From Herbidospora yilanensis (GTDB lineage Bacteria > Actinomycetota > Actinomycetes > Streptosporangiales > Streptosporangiaceae), in the NCBI RefSeq assembly GCF_001570565.1, contig NZ_BBXE01000013.1, forward strand, positions 514,984-578,983: a stretch of 64,000 nt of DNA, written 5' to 3'. Of this stretch, positions 16,334-24,696 are shown in pieces (position 1 is the stretch's first letter; each line of letters starts with the position of its first letter). The translations under genes were made by a program, and so were the position numbers. The notes under the pieces are model-generated. The model was given only the letters and a program-made list of their open reading frames with translations. It made no database searches and was not told the DNA's origin.

Positions 16334-17751
16334 CAGAGCGACCTCGCGATCCGTCCGGTGAGCGTGTAGAGGGCGGCGATCCCGCCCCAGACCAGCAGCG
16401 CCACGAAGGTGACGTAGGCGTTGAAGAACGCGGCCGTGAGCGCGATGAGCGCCATGCGCTCGCCGATCGGCAGCACGACGATCTTCTTCGCCCACCGGGT
16501 GGCGGTGCCCTGCTCCAGCTTGCCGGCCAGTTGCACCAGCCGGGCCCCGTCGGCCGCCACGGCCAGCGACCGCCGTGAGTTGCCCCACGCCGAGCCCACC
16601 TTCGCGGCGTCGGCGACGGCACCGGCGTACGAGAAGTCGATCATGTGCCGGATCGCCTGGAGCAACATCGCGGCGACCGCCAGGGCCCAGATGTTCTCGG
16701 GCCCGGTGGGCCCGCCGACCATGCCCCCGCTGTAGCCGATGGCCAGCCCGACGTAGACGACGTACTCCTTGACGCGGTCGAACGTCGCGTCGAGCCAGGC
16801 CCCGATCGGGCTGAACCGCCGCGTGTAGCGGGCGAGCTGCCCGTCGACGCAGTCGAGCACGAACGACAGGTAGAGCGCGACCGCCCCGGCGAGCTGGGCG
16901 GCGCGGGTCCCGGTGGAGAACCAGATCGCGGCCATCGCCGCCAGGCCGACCGAGACGCCGGTCACCCCGTTGGGCGTCAGCCGCAACCAGGCCGCCGCCT
17001 TCACGAGGTGGCGCGACCAGGTGCTGACGGCGTAGGTGGCGAAGAAGCCGTCGTCCTGTTTGACGGCGGCGTCGAGCCGGGCGCGTTCCTCGTCGACCGC
17101 GCCGAGGCGGCCGAACGCCGCGTCGGCGGCCTCCTGCCCGGTCACCCGCTCGGCGTGCAGGACACCGAGCGGGACCGCCGCGACCGGCACCCCCGAGCGC
17201 ACCAGCCCGGCCAGCAGCAGGTCGGCGGCCTCGTCGTCACGGGCGTCGCCGAGCAGCCTCTCGGCGGCCAGGTCGCTCAGCTCGGCCGCGACCGCGGCCA
17301 CGCGCGGCAGGTCGGGCGCGCTCACCTGGAGCACGCCGCGGAAGGTGGCGTTGGGGCCGACGAGCTGGTGGAAGGAGTTCCCGGCCGCCGCGACGCGGTC
17401 GTTCTCGACCCTGACCGGGCTCGCGCCGGGGCCGGGTTCGCCCGCGGCGACCAGCGCGCCGGTGCCCCGGGCCGGGTGTTCCAGGAGTCCGGCGATGGCC
17501 TCGGTGTGGGCCACCACGTCACCTGAGATGATGGCCAGCGGCGCGGAGCCGGCCCGGGCCACCACGGCGATCTCCCTGAGGTCGTCGGCGAGGTCGCCGC
17601 CCGCGTGGCCGACCACTCTGACCGCGACCGGGATTGAGGTGAGCTGTTCGGTGAGCCGTCCGAGCACGGTGCCCCCGTCGCAGGCCAGCCGGGCCGCGGG
17701 GGTGTTGGCGAGCACGACCGCCACGGTCTGCGTGACGGACTGAACCTGCAT
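16333..17751 (-). CDS. Nucleotidyltransferase-like domain fused to CDP-alcohol phosphatidyltransferase
   Basis: A 472-residue fusion. The N-terminal ~230 residues have a nucleotidyltransferase-like layout (LAIISGDVVAH resembles the metal-binding strand), but the usual GG-x-G-x-R loop is replaced by CDGGTVLGRL, so this half may be degenerate. The C-terminal half is a membrane CDP-alcohol phosphotransferase with all four acidic residues: DCVDGQLAR, then GAWLDATFD. The order recalls the bifunctional inositol-phosphate cytidylyltransferase/DIPP synthase of hyperthermophiles. ATG at 17751 is preferred over upstream codons. It is the first gene of the minus-strand operon and diverges from the CDP-ribitol-type gene over 105 bases. 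Confidence 0.82.
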   Translation of the reverse strand: MQVQSVTQTVAVVLANTPAARLACDGGTVLGRLTEQLTSIPVAVRVVGHAGGDLADDLREIAVVARAGSAPLAIISGDVVAHTEAIAGLLEHPARGTGALVAAGEPGPGASPVRVENDRVAAAGNSFHQLVGPNATFRGVLQVSAPDLPRVAAVAAELSDLAAERLLGDARDDEAADLLLAGLVRSGVPVAAVPLGVLHAERVTGQEAADAAFGRLGAVDEERARLDAAVKQDDGFFATYAVSTWSRHLVKAAAWLRLTPNGVTGVSVGLAAMAAIWFSTGTRAAQLAGAVALYLSFVLDCVDGQLARYTRRFSPIGAWLDATFDRVKEYVVYVGLAIGYSGGMVGGPTGPENIWALAVAAMLLQAIRHMIDFSYAGAVADAAKVGSAWGNSRRSLAVAADGARLVQLAGKLEQGTATRWAKKIVVLPIGERMALIALTAAFFNAYVTFVALLVWGGIAALYTLTGRIARSL

Positions 17752-17856
17752 GTCAGACCCCACTTCCGTCGACGCCCGCGCTAACCCGAAAAGTAACCGA
17801 GTGATCACTAATGGGCAATCACCGCGAGGGGTATGGTGCGGGCGGGGAGGATCAAG

Positions 17857-19251
17857 ATGATCGAATCACGGTTGCGCACGGTCGGCGTCGTCCTGGCCGG
17901 AGGCGTCGGGCAGCGGGTCGGGCTCAACACGCCGAAGCAGCTCCTCAAGATCGCGGGCCGGACCATCCTGGAGCACACCCTGGCCGTCTTCGACGGCCAC
18001 CCCGACATCGACGAGGTCGTCGTGCTGATGACCCCGGGGTTCGGTGACGAGGTGCGGGCGCTCGTGGAGCGTAACGGTTTCACGAAGGTCAGCAAGGTGA
18101 TCGACGGCGGAACGAGCCGGACCGAGTCGACCTGGCTGGCCCTTTCCGCCCTGGGAGACGAGGAATGTGACGTCCTCCTCCACGACGCCGTGCGGCCCCT
18201 GATCGAGCCCCGCATCATCGCCGCGTGCGTCGAGAAGTTGCAGGAGTTCCAGGCGGTCGACGTCGCGATCCCGTCGAGCGACACCGTGGTGGTGGCGGTG
18301 CCGGGGCCGTCGGGCGAGATCATCCGCGACATCCCCGACCGGTCGGGGCTGCGCCGGGGGCAGACCCCGCAGTGCTTCCGGCTGTCGGTGATCCGCGACG
18401 CCTACCGGCGCGCACTGGCCGACCCCGACTTCGACCGGCGGCCCGCCACCGACGACTGCGGCGTCATGCTGCGCTACCGCCCCGACGTGCCGATCGCGAT
18501 CGTGCCCGGCAGCGAGCACAACATGAAGGTGACCCACCCGGTCGACGTCTACATCGCCGACAAGCTGTTCCAGCTCGCCGCCGCCACCCCGCCCGACCCG
18601 CAGCCCGGCCTCGACCTCACCGGCAAGGTGCTGGTCGTCTTCGGCGGCTCCTACGGCATCGGCGCCGACGTCGCCGACCTGGCCCGCAAGCACGGCGCCG
18701 ACACCCACGTCTTCTCCCGCACCGCCGGCGGGGTCGCGGTGCAGGATCCGGCCGCGGTGGCCGAGGCCCTCCGGGGCGTGCACGCCGCCACCGGCCGCAT
18801 CGACTTCGTGGTCAACACCGCCGCCGTGCTGCACATGGGCAAGCTGGCCGACACCGACCCCGCGACCGTCGAGGAGACGGTCGCCGTCAACTACCTGGGG
18901 CCGGTCAACGTGGCGAGGGCGGCGTTCGGCCACCTCGCCGAGACCCGCGGCCACCTGCTGCTCTACACCTCCTCCTCCTACACGCGCGGCCGGGCCGACT
19001 ACAGCCTCTACTCCTCGTCCAAGGCCGCCGTCGTGAACCTCACCCAGGCGCTCGCCGACGAGTGGGCGCCCCACGGCATCCGGGTCAACTGCGTCAACCC
19101 CGAACGCACCGCCACGCCGATGCGGCAGCGCGCGTTCGGCGACGAACCGCCGACGTCGTTGCTCTCCCCCTACGCCGTGGCGGAGACCAGCATCGATGTG
19201 CTGGTGTCCCCTTTGACCGGACAGGTGATCGATGTGCGGCTGACTGGGTAA
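17857..19251 (+). CDS. Bifunctional cytidylyltransferase / SDR reductase (CDP-ribitol-forming type)
   Basis: Residues 1-230 form an IspD/TarI-type cytidylyltransferase with VVLAGGVGQRVGLNTPKQLLKI and a later KVTHPVD segment. Residues 250-464 form a short-chain reductase with FGGSYGIG, NTAAV and the YSSSK catalytic pair. The same fusion order is known in Haemophilus Bcs1/Acs1, which reduces ribulose 5-phosphate and then makes CDP-ribitol. The ATG at 17857 has GGGGAGG six bases upstream, better than the ATG at 17833. The next gene is a TagF/TarL-like polymerase ten bases away. Together they imply a poly(ribitol phosphate)-like wall polymer. Substrate identity is inferred. Confidence 0.87.
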   Translation: MIESRLRTVGVVLAGGVGQRVGLNTPKQLLKIAGRTILEHTLAVFDGHPDIDEVVVLMTPGFGDEVRALVERNGFTKVSKVIDGGTSRTESTWLALSALGDEECDVLLHDAVRPLIEPRIIAACVEKLQEFQAVDVAIPSSDTVVVAVPGPSGEIIRDIPDRSGLRRGQTPQCFRLSVIRDAYRRALADPDFDRRPATDDCGVMLRYRPDVPIAIVPGSEHNMKVTHPVDVYIADKLFQLAAATPPDPQPGLDLTGKVLVVFGGSYGIGADVADLARKHGADTHVFSRTAGGVAVQDPAAVAEALRGVHAATGRIDFVVNTAAVLHMGKLADTDPATVEETVAVNYLGPVNVARAAFGHLAETRGHLLLYTSSSYTRGRADYSLYSSSKAAVVNLTQALADEWAPHGIRVNCVNPERTATPMRQRAFGDEPPTSLLSPYAVAETSIDVLVSPLTGQVIDVRLTG

Positions 19252-19260
19252 CCCCCCTCT

Positions 19261-20952
19261 ATGGGGAAGAAAGTCCTGGTCACGGGCGTTGTGGTGGGCT
19301 CGTGCCCAGTGCTGGTGGCGGCCGCGCTGGCACCGTCGCCGGGGTTGTTCGCAGCCGCCGTGCTCGTGTCCTACGCCGCCGAGCCGCTGTTGCCGAAGGC
19401 GGCGGCCGACCAGCTCGGCCGCGTGCACCTGGGGGTGACGGTCCGGTTCCTGGCCCGGGAGATGGCGGCGGTGCTGCTGCTGGCCCGGCTGGGCCTGCCG
19501 TTCGAGTTCCTGGCGGGCGGGCTGTTCATCTTCCATGCCATGCGAGCCACCCAGACCGGGCTGGCGCTGTTGCTGCACCGGTGGCACCATCTGCGGCCGG
19601 TGGAGTCGCGCAACCTGCACGTCACGCTGCCGATGGCGCCGCCCGGCCGGCTGCTCGGCCGGCGCGGGACCCGGCTGCTCTACTTCGACGTCCCGCCGGT
19701 CGCGCTGGCGGCGGTCGCGGGCCTGTCCGGCGACGCGTGGCTCGCGGGCGCGGGGACGGCGGTGACGCTGGCCGCCATGGCGGTGGTGACGGCGCTGCTC
19801 GCGATGCGGCTCCGCCGGGCCGCGCCGGTGGCCGACCGCCGCCGGGTCGCGCATCTCGTCGACGAGCGGGTCAGGGCCTACGACCCGGAGGTCATCCTGT
19901 ACTTCTCCGGCGCCGCCAACGCCGTCTACCAGGCGTCGATGTGGCTGCCGGTCCTGGAGGCGCTGCCCCGGCGGGCGATCGTGGTGCTGCGCGAACGGCC
20001 GCTGTTCACCGCGCTGGCCCCGACGTCGCTGCCGGTGCTGTGCATCCCGTCGGCGGTCGACATGATGAACTTCCGCGGGCTCGACAGCGCGCGGGTGGCG
20101 CTGTTCGCCTCCAACGTCGGCAACAACATCCACATGCTGCGGGTGCCGGGCGTGGTGAGCGTGTTCGTCGGCCACGGCGACAGCGACAAGGAGGCGTCGT
20201 TCAACCCGTACACGAAGGTCTACGACCAGGTCTGGGTGGCCGGGCCGGCCGGCCGCGACCGCTACCGGCGGGCCGGCGTCGGGGTGCGCGACGAGACGAT
20301 CGTCGAGGTGGGCCGGCCGCAACTGGCCGGGATCAGCGAGAAGGGCCCGCAGACGCGCTCGGTCCTCTACGCCCCCACCTGGGAGGGCTGGACCGACGAC
20401 CTGTTCCACACGTCGGTGGCGGCGATGGGGCCCCACCTGGTCGACGCGCTGCTCGCCGAAGGGGTCAGGGTCGTCTACAAGCCCCACCCGCTGACCGGCC
20501 ACCGCTCGATGACGGTCCGCCGCGCGCACGGCGCGATCATGGCCCGGCTGCGCCGCGAACACCCCGACTCGGGCACGGTGGTGCTGGGCCCAGAACCGAG
20601 CCTGTACGACTGCTTCAACGACGCCGACCTGCTGATCAGCGACATCTCCAGCGTGGTCGCCGACTTCATGGCGTCGGGCAAGCCCTATGTCGTCACCAAC
20701 GTGGCCGACCGGGAGCGGGAGGAGTTCGTCACCCGCTATCCGTCGGCCGGGGCGGCCTACCTGCTGTCGGAGGACCTGCGGGAGCTCCCCGAGATCCTCG
20801 CCCAGATGTCGAAGGGGCCGGGCGAGGACGAACTCGCCGACGCCCGCCGCGCCCTGCGCGGCTACCTGCTCGGCGACGGCGAACCGATGGCCCGGTTCGC
20901 CGCGGCCGTCGAGGAGGCCTATCGGCAGGGGCTAATGAAGCAGGTCCTGTAG
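19261..20952 (+). CDS. CDP-glycerol/CDP-ribitol phosphotransferase family (TagF/TarL-like) with membrane N-terminus
   Basis: This 563-residue protein should transfer polyol phosphate units from a CDP-polyol onto a growing teichoic-acid-like chain. The C-terminal domain (about 285-550) has GHGDSDKEASFNPY, YAPTWEGW, KPHPLTGH and ISDISSVVADFMASGKP, which are the conserved blocks of the family. The first 190 residues contain several hydrophobic segments, unlike the peripheral TagF enzymes, so the protein is probably membrane-embedded. It starts 10 bases after the CDP-ribitol-type gene and ends with a 21-base convergent overlap with the next GT2 gene. Confidence 0.87.
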   Translation: MGKKVLVTGVVVGSCPVLVAAALAPSPGLFAAAVLVSYAAEPLLPKAAADQLGRVHLGVTVRFLAREMAAVLLLARLGLPFEFLAGGLFIFHAMRATQTGLALLLHRWHHLRPVESRNLHVTLPMAPPGRLLGRRGTRLLYFDVPPVALAAVAGLSGDAWLAGAGTAVTLAAMAVVTALLAMRLRRAAPVADRRRVAHLVDERVRAYDPEVILYFSGAANAVYQASMWLPVLEALPRRAIVVLRERPLFTALAPTSLPVLCIPSAVDMMNFRGLDSARVALFASNVGNNIHMLRVPGVVSVFVGHGDSDKEASFNPYTKVYDQVWVAGPAGRDRYRRAGVGVRDETIVEVGRPQLAGISEKGPQTRSVLYAPTWEGWTDDLFHTSVAAMGPHLVDALLAEGVRVVYKPHPLTGHRSMTVRRAHGAIMARLRREHPDSGTVVLGPEPSLYDCFNDADLLISDISSVVADFMASGKPYVVTNVADREREEFVTRYPSAGAAYLLSEDLRELPEILAQMSKGPGEDELADARRALRGYLLGDGEPMARFAAAVEEAYRQGLMKQVL

Positions 20953-21960
20953 CCCGACCGTCTCGTGCTTCTTGCGCAGCCGCTTCGGGCTGGTGATGAA
21001 GCCGGTGCCCCATGACAGGTGCATGGCGGCGTAGACGACCGGAAGGCGGAGCAGCGCGGCCGGTTCGAGGTCGCGGCCGGTCAGCACCGAACCGGCGACG
21101 ATGGCCAGCGCGTAGCCGGCCGGGACGACGAACGCGGGCGGCCAGAAGAAGCCGGCGACCAGGCCCAGCACGATCAGCGAGACCGCGATCGGCGGGGCCA
21201 GGTAGCGGAGGTTGATGGTGCCCTGGTGGGTGCGGGCCACCACCCGCCGCCAGCGGCCGTAGTGGAAGTACTGACCGGCCAGGGCGCCGACGGTGGCACG
21301 CGGCCGGTAGGAGACCCGCATCTTCGGCTGGAACCACACCAGGCCGCCGGTCGCCCGGATGCGGTGGTTCATCTCCCAGTCCTGCGCGCGCTGGAAGTGT
21401 TCGTCGTAGCCGCCGACCCGCTCCAGCGCGGTGCGCCGGAACACGCCCAGATAGACGGTGTCGGCCGGGCCGCCCTCGCCGCCGACGTGGAACGCGGCGT
21501 TGCCGACGCCGATCTTCGAGGTCATCGCCCGCGCGACCGCCTTCTCGAACGGGCTGACCCCCTCGGCGGCCATGATGCCGCCGACGTTGTCGGCGCCGGT
21601 CTGCCCGAGGGTCTCCACGGCGGTGCGGACGTAGTCGCGCGGCAACATGGCGTGCCCGTCGACCCGGGCCACCACCTCGCCCTTGGAGGCGCTGATGGCG
21701 GCGTTGAGCGCATGGGGGGTGCGGCCCGTGGGGTTGGGCACGATGGTCACCCGGGAGTCGGCCGCGGCGATCGACTCGGCGACCTCCTGCGTGCGGTCGC
21801 GGGAGGGGCCGACTGCCAGGACGACGTCGATCGGGCCCGCATAGTCCTGGTCGAGGACCTGCTGGACCGCTTCGCGTAGATGCCGCTCTTCGTTGAGCAC
21901 CGGCATGATGACGGAGACCGCGGGGGGCGCGTCGAGGAAGGGGTTCATGGCTGCGCTCAC
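20932..21960 (-). CDS. Glycosyltransferase family 2 with C-terminal membrane helices
   Basis: A 342-residue GT-A enzyme: VSVIMPVLNEERHLREAV, RTPHALNAAI, the metal motif RVDGHA, GGIMAAEG and the catalytic QDWEMNHRIR. Two or three hydrophobic segments end the protein, as in ExoA-like succinoglycan-type transferases. The GTG at 21960 is used; ATG at 21948 is an alternative. A TACAGT box 7-12 bases upstream of the GTG would give a nearly leaderless mRNA. It is convergent with the polymerase gene and divergent from the second LCP gene, which fits decoration of the polymer. Confidence 0.88.
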   Translation of the reverse strand: MSAAMNPFLDAPPAVSVIMPVLNEERHLREAVQQVLDQDYAGPIDVVLAVGPSRDRTQEVAESIAAADSRVTIVPNPTGRTPHALNAAISASKGEVVARVDGHAMLPRDYVRTAVETLGQTGADNVGGIMAAEGVSPFEKAVARAMTSKIGVGNAAFHVGGEGGPADTVYLGVFRRTALERVGGYDEHFQRAQDWEMNHRIRATGGLVWFQPKMRVSYRPRATVGALAGQYFHYGRWRRVVARTHQGTINLRYLAPPIAVSLIVLGLVAGFFWPPAFVVPAGYALAIVAGSVLTGRDLEPAALLRLPVVYAAMHLSWGTGFITSPKRLRKKHETVGLQDLLH

Positions 21961-22006
21961 GCTACTGTACGAGGGGGCGTGGACGGCAACCTCGAAGGGG
22001 GAGCGC

Positions 22007-23488
22007 GTGGAGGACTCGGGTGTTCACGTGGGCGGAGACGCCTACGGAGGGGTCCGGGTAGCAGCTCCCCGCAAGGGCCGCCGGCACCGCCGGGCGAGCA
22101 TGCGCTCCATCGTCCTGACCGGCACCCTGTCGAGCCTGGTGCTGGTCGGCTCGGGCTTCGCGTGGGCGCTGCCCAACTACGTCTCCGGCCGCATCACCTC
22201 GGTCGACGCCGGCACCGCCGGCTCGGCCACCCGGGGCGCGATGAACATCCTCCTGGTGGGCGTCGACAAGCGCGACGACCTGTCGCGCCGCCAGCAGAAC
22301 CAGCTCCACCTGGGCCGCGAGGTCGGGCAGCGCACCGACACGATGATGGTCGTGCACGTCTCCGAAGACCACAAGAAGGTGACAGTGGTCTCGCTGCCGC
22401 GTGACACGTGGACCGAGATCCCCGGCCAGGGCACTCACAAGATCAACAGCGCCTACCAGTTCGGCGGCGCGAAGCTCGCCGTCCGGGCGGTGCAGCAGGC
22501 CACCGGCATGCGCATCAACCACTACGTCGAGGTCAACGTGCTGGGCTTCATCGACGTGGTCGACTCGCTCGGCGGCATCACGGTCTGCACGCCGGTTCCC
22601 ATCAACGACGACAAGACCAAGCTCGTCCTGACGGCCGGCACCCACAACCTCGACGGCGTCAACGCCCTCGCGTACGCCCGCACGCGGGCCACCGCCCGCT
22701 CCGACCTCGACCGCATCGACCGCCAGCAGCAGGTCATCTCGGCCATGCTCCAGCAGGCGCTGAGCGGCGGCACGCTCACCAACCCGGCCAAGCTGGGCGC
22801 CCTGGTCAACTCGACGCTGCGCACCCTCACGGTCGACGACGAGTTGTCCGGCAACATGCTCGACCTGGCCACCCAGCTCAAAGACGTGTCGACCGACGAC
22901 GTGTCGTTCGCGACCGTGCCGATCGCCGACGTCAACTACACGACCCCGACGGGTGAGTCGGCGGTGCTCTGGGACAAGGCGGCCGCCGCCGAGATGTTCC
23001 GCCGCATCGACAACGACGAAGACCTCGCCAAGCCGGCCAAGCCGTCGCCGTCGGCGACCCCCTCGGCCACGGCGTCCGCGACCCCGACGCTCAGCCGGTC
23101 GGCCCCGCTGTCGGTGCCGCCGAACCGCATCCGGCTGAAGGTCCTCAACGGCACCCTCGTCACGGGTCTCGGCGCCCGCACCCGCGACGCCCTGCTCGGC
23201 GCGGGTTTCCTGGTGCCCGAGGAGGCGGGCGACACCGGCCGCCGCGACTACAAGAACACGGTGGTCCGCTACGCCGCCGGGCGCGAGGACTCCGCCCGCA
23301 CGGTCGCCGCCGCGCTGCCCGGGGCCGAGATGCGCCAGGTCGACGTCGAGGGCATCGAGGTCATCATCGGCACCGAGAACCACGAGGTCGAGAAGGTGAG
23401 CGTGCCGACGGCCGCGCCGACCCCGTCGAAGGCGCCGACCCCGGCGGCCCGGACCGCCACGCAGAACATCTGCAAGCCTCAGGCGTGA
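22007..23488 (+). CDS. LytR-CpsA-Psr (LCP) family wall-polymer ligase, second copy
   Basis: A 493-residue LCP protein with a short basic cytoplasmic N-terminus, one transmembrane helix (about 38-60), then MNILLVGVDKRDD, RTDTMMVVH, SLPRDTWTEIP, VNVLGFIDVVDSLGGI and the YARTRATARSDLDRI segment. A Pro/Ser/Thr linker leads to a LytR_C domain (LKVLNGTLVTG). GTG at 22007 has AAGGGGGAG upstream, so the open frame reaching back to 21893 is not used. It probably attaches the polymer made by the neighbouring TarL-like system to peptidoglycan. The end overlaps the convergent reductase gene by 10 bases. Confidence 0.92.
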   Translation: MEDSGVHVGGDAYGGVRVAAPRKGRRHRRASMRSIVLTGTLSSLVLVGSGFAWALPNYVSGRITSVDAGTAGSATRGAMNILLVGVDKRDDLSRRQQNQLHLGREVGQRTDTMMVVHVSEDHKKVTVVSLPRDTWTEIPGQGTHKINSAYQFGGAKLAVRAVQQATGMRINHYVEVNVLGFIDVVDSLGGITVCTPVPINDDKTKLVLTAGTHNLDGVNALAYARTRATARSDLDRIDRQQQVISAMLQQALSGGTLTNPAKLGALVNSTLRTLTVDDELSGNMLDLATQLKDVSTDDVSFATVPIADVNYTTPTGESAVLWDKAAAAEMFRRIDNDEDLAKPAKPSPSATPSATASATPTLSRSAPLSVPPNRIRLKVLNGTLVTGLGARTRDALLGAGFLVPEEAGDTGRRDYKNTVVRYAAGREDSARTVAAALPGAEMRQVDVEGIEVIIGTENHEVEKVSVPTAAPTPSKAPTPAARTATQNICKPQA

Positions 23489-24048
23489 ACGTACTCGTTG
23501 ACCACCACGCCTGACGCGTAGGGCGTGGTGCGCTCCAGCCGGAACGTGTGCGGGGCGTAGGGCGCGGCGAAGAGCGCCGGTCCGTCCTGGAGCACGACCG
23601 GGTTGACCTTGAGCACCATCCGGTCGATCTCGTCGACCAGGGCGCTGGCGAGCAGGCCGCCGCCGCAGAGCCAGATGCCGGTGCCCTCCTCCTTCTTCAG
23701 CCGCCGCACGACCTCCACCGGGTCCTCGCCGGTGAGGGTGATGTTCTCCGGCACGTCGCCGGGGCCCCGGGTGCGGGAGAAGACGTACTGGCGCGTGTGC
23801 GGATAAGGGTCGCGGGTGTGGGCGAAGCCCGCGGCGTAGGTGTTCCAGCCCATCAGGGTCGTGTCGAAGCGCGACCCGTCGGCGGTGAGGCCGAGCATGC
23901 GCAGCCCGACGTCGGGCAGGGTGTCGCGGTAGTCGCGCTTGATCATCTCGATGTGGTCGCCCTCGACCGGGAACGCCGAGAAGTCGTCGGCGGGACCGGA
24001 GATCCGGCCGTCGAGCGAGACGGCGACGTAATAGGTGAGCTCTCGCAT
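23479..24048 (-). CDS. Dihydrofolate reductase family protein (RibD C-terminal-like)
   Basis: A 189-residue NADPH-dependent reductase-like protein. It begins RELTYYVAVSLDGRISGP, where the substrate-side strand and DG are typical of the RibD-C/DHFR-like family, and has LMGWNTYAAG and the cofactor-side segment GIWLCGGGLLASALVDEID. ATG at 24048 follows GGAG at five bases. True folate or riboflavin activity is unlikely for this stand-alone type; substrates are generally unknown. It is divergent from a TetR regulator over a palindrome, suggesting repression by that protein and induction by a small ligand. Confidence 0.85.
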   Translation of the reverse strand: MRELTYYVAVSLDGRISGPADDFSAFPVEGDHIEMIKRDYRDTLPDVGLRMLGLTADGSRFDTTLMGWNTYAAGFAHTRDPYPHTRQYVFSRTRGPGDVPENITLTGEDPVEVVRRLKKEEGTGIWLCGGGLLASALVDEIDRMVLKVNPVVLQDGPALFAAPYAPHTFRLERTTPYASGVVVNEYVHA

Positions 24049-24059
24049 ACGTTCTCCAA

Positions 24060-24106
24060 CCACGGCAGTTGTAGTGATTGCCCAGAATGTACTACAGCCG
24101 TCGTGG
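24060..24106. promoter_or_regulatory. Imperfect palindrome in the divergent promoter of the reductase and tetR-type genes
   Basis: CCACGGCAGTTGTAGT at 24060-24075 and ACTACAGCCGTCGTGG at 24091-24106 are inverted copies matching at 13 of 16 positions, with a 15-base spacer. The core TGTAGT/ACTACA is perfect. It sits between the two divergent starts at 24048 and 24126, where a TetR dimer pair would repress both. Confidence 0.65.
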
Positions 24107-24125
24107 TTGCGCTACTCTCGACGCC

Positions 24126-24689
24126 ATGGCACGAAACGCGGGACGACGGGCGGAGCTGGCCGACGCCGGCATCAGGGTGCTGGCCCGGGAGGGCTCGCGG
24201 GGCCTCACCCACCGGGCGGTCGACGCCGAGTGCGGCGCCCCGACCGGAACGGCGTCCAACTACTTCCGCTCCCGGGCCGACCTGCTCGAAGGGCTGGTCG
24301 CCCGGATCGGCGAACGCTTCGCGCCCGATCCCGAGGTGCTGGCCGAGCTCGCCTCCCACCCGCCCGACCGCGCCTCGTTCGCCCGCCACGTGCGCGACAT
24401 CGTGCGCCGGCTGAGCGCCCATCCCGAGGTCACGCTGGCCTGGTTCGAGCTGCGGCTGGAGGCGGCCCGGCGGCCCGAGGTCGCCGACCTGATGCGGGGC
24501 GTGCTGCTGGAGGGCTTCCGCGCCGACGTCGCCTACAACCGGGCCGCCGGGCTGCCCGGCGGCCCGGCGGAGATCGCGCTGTTCCACTACGCCGTCGACG
24601 GGCTGCTGCTCGACCGGCTGACCGTCCCGATCGACCCCGGGACCTCCACCGACGCGGTGGTCGAGGCGCTGGTCGACGGGCTGCTCTGA
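24126..24689 (+). CDS. TetR family transcriptional regulator
   Basis: A 187-residue regulator with an N-terminal helix-turn-helix (residues 8-52: AGIRVLAREGSRGLTHRAVD, then GTASNYFRSRADLLEGLV). The all-helical ligand domain follows and ends in FHYAVDGLLLDRL. ATG at 24126 gives the usual short leader before the first helix. The adjacent palindrome at 24060-24106 is its likely operator, controlling itself and the divergent DHFR-like gene. The ligand is unknown. Confidence 0.9.
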   Translation: MARNAGRRAELADAGIRVLAREGSRGLTHRAVDAECGAPTGTASNYFRSRADLLEGLVARIGERFAPDPEVLAELASHPPDRASFARHVRDIVRRLSAHPEVTLAWFELRLEAARRPEVADLMRGVLLEGFRADVAYNRAAGLPGGPAEIALFHYAVDGLLLDRLTVPIDPGTSTDAVVEALVDGLL

Positions 24690-24696
24690 CCGGCGC

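Noticed and set aside
17866-20562. Minus-strand open frame of about 900 codons opposite the CDP-ribitol and TarL-like genes
   Set aside because: It is antisense to two genes with clear motifs, has low-complexity His/Arg/Gly composition, and no ribosome binding site or domain.
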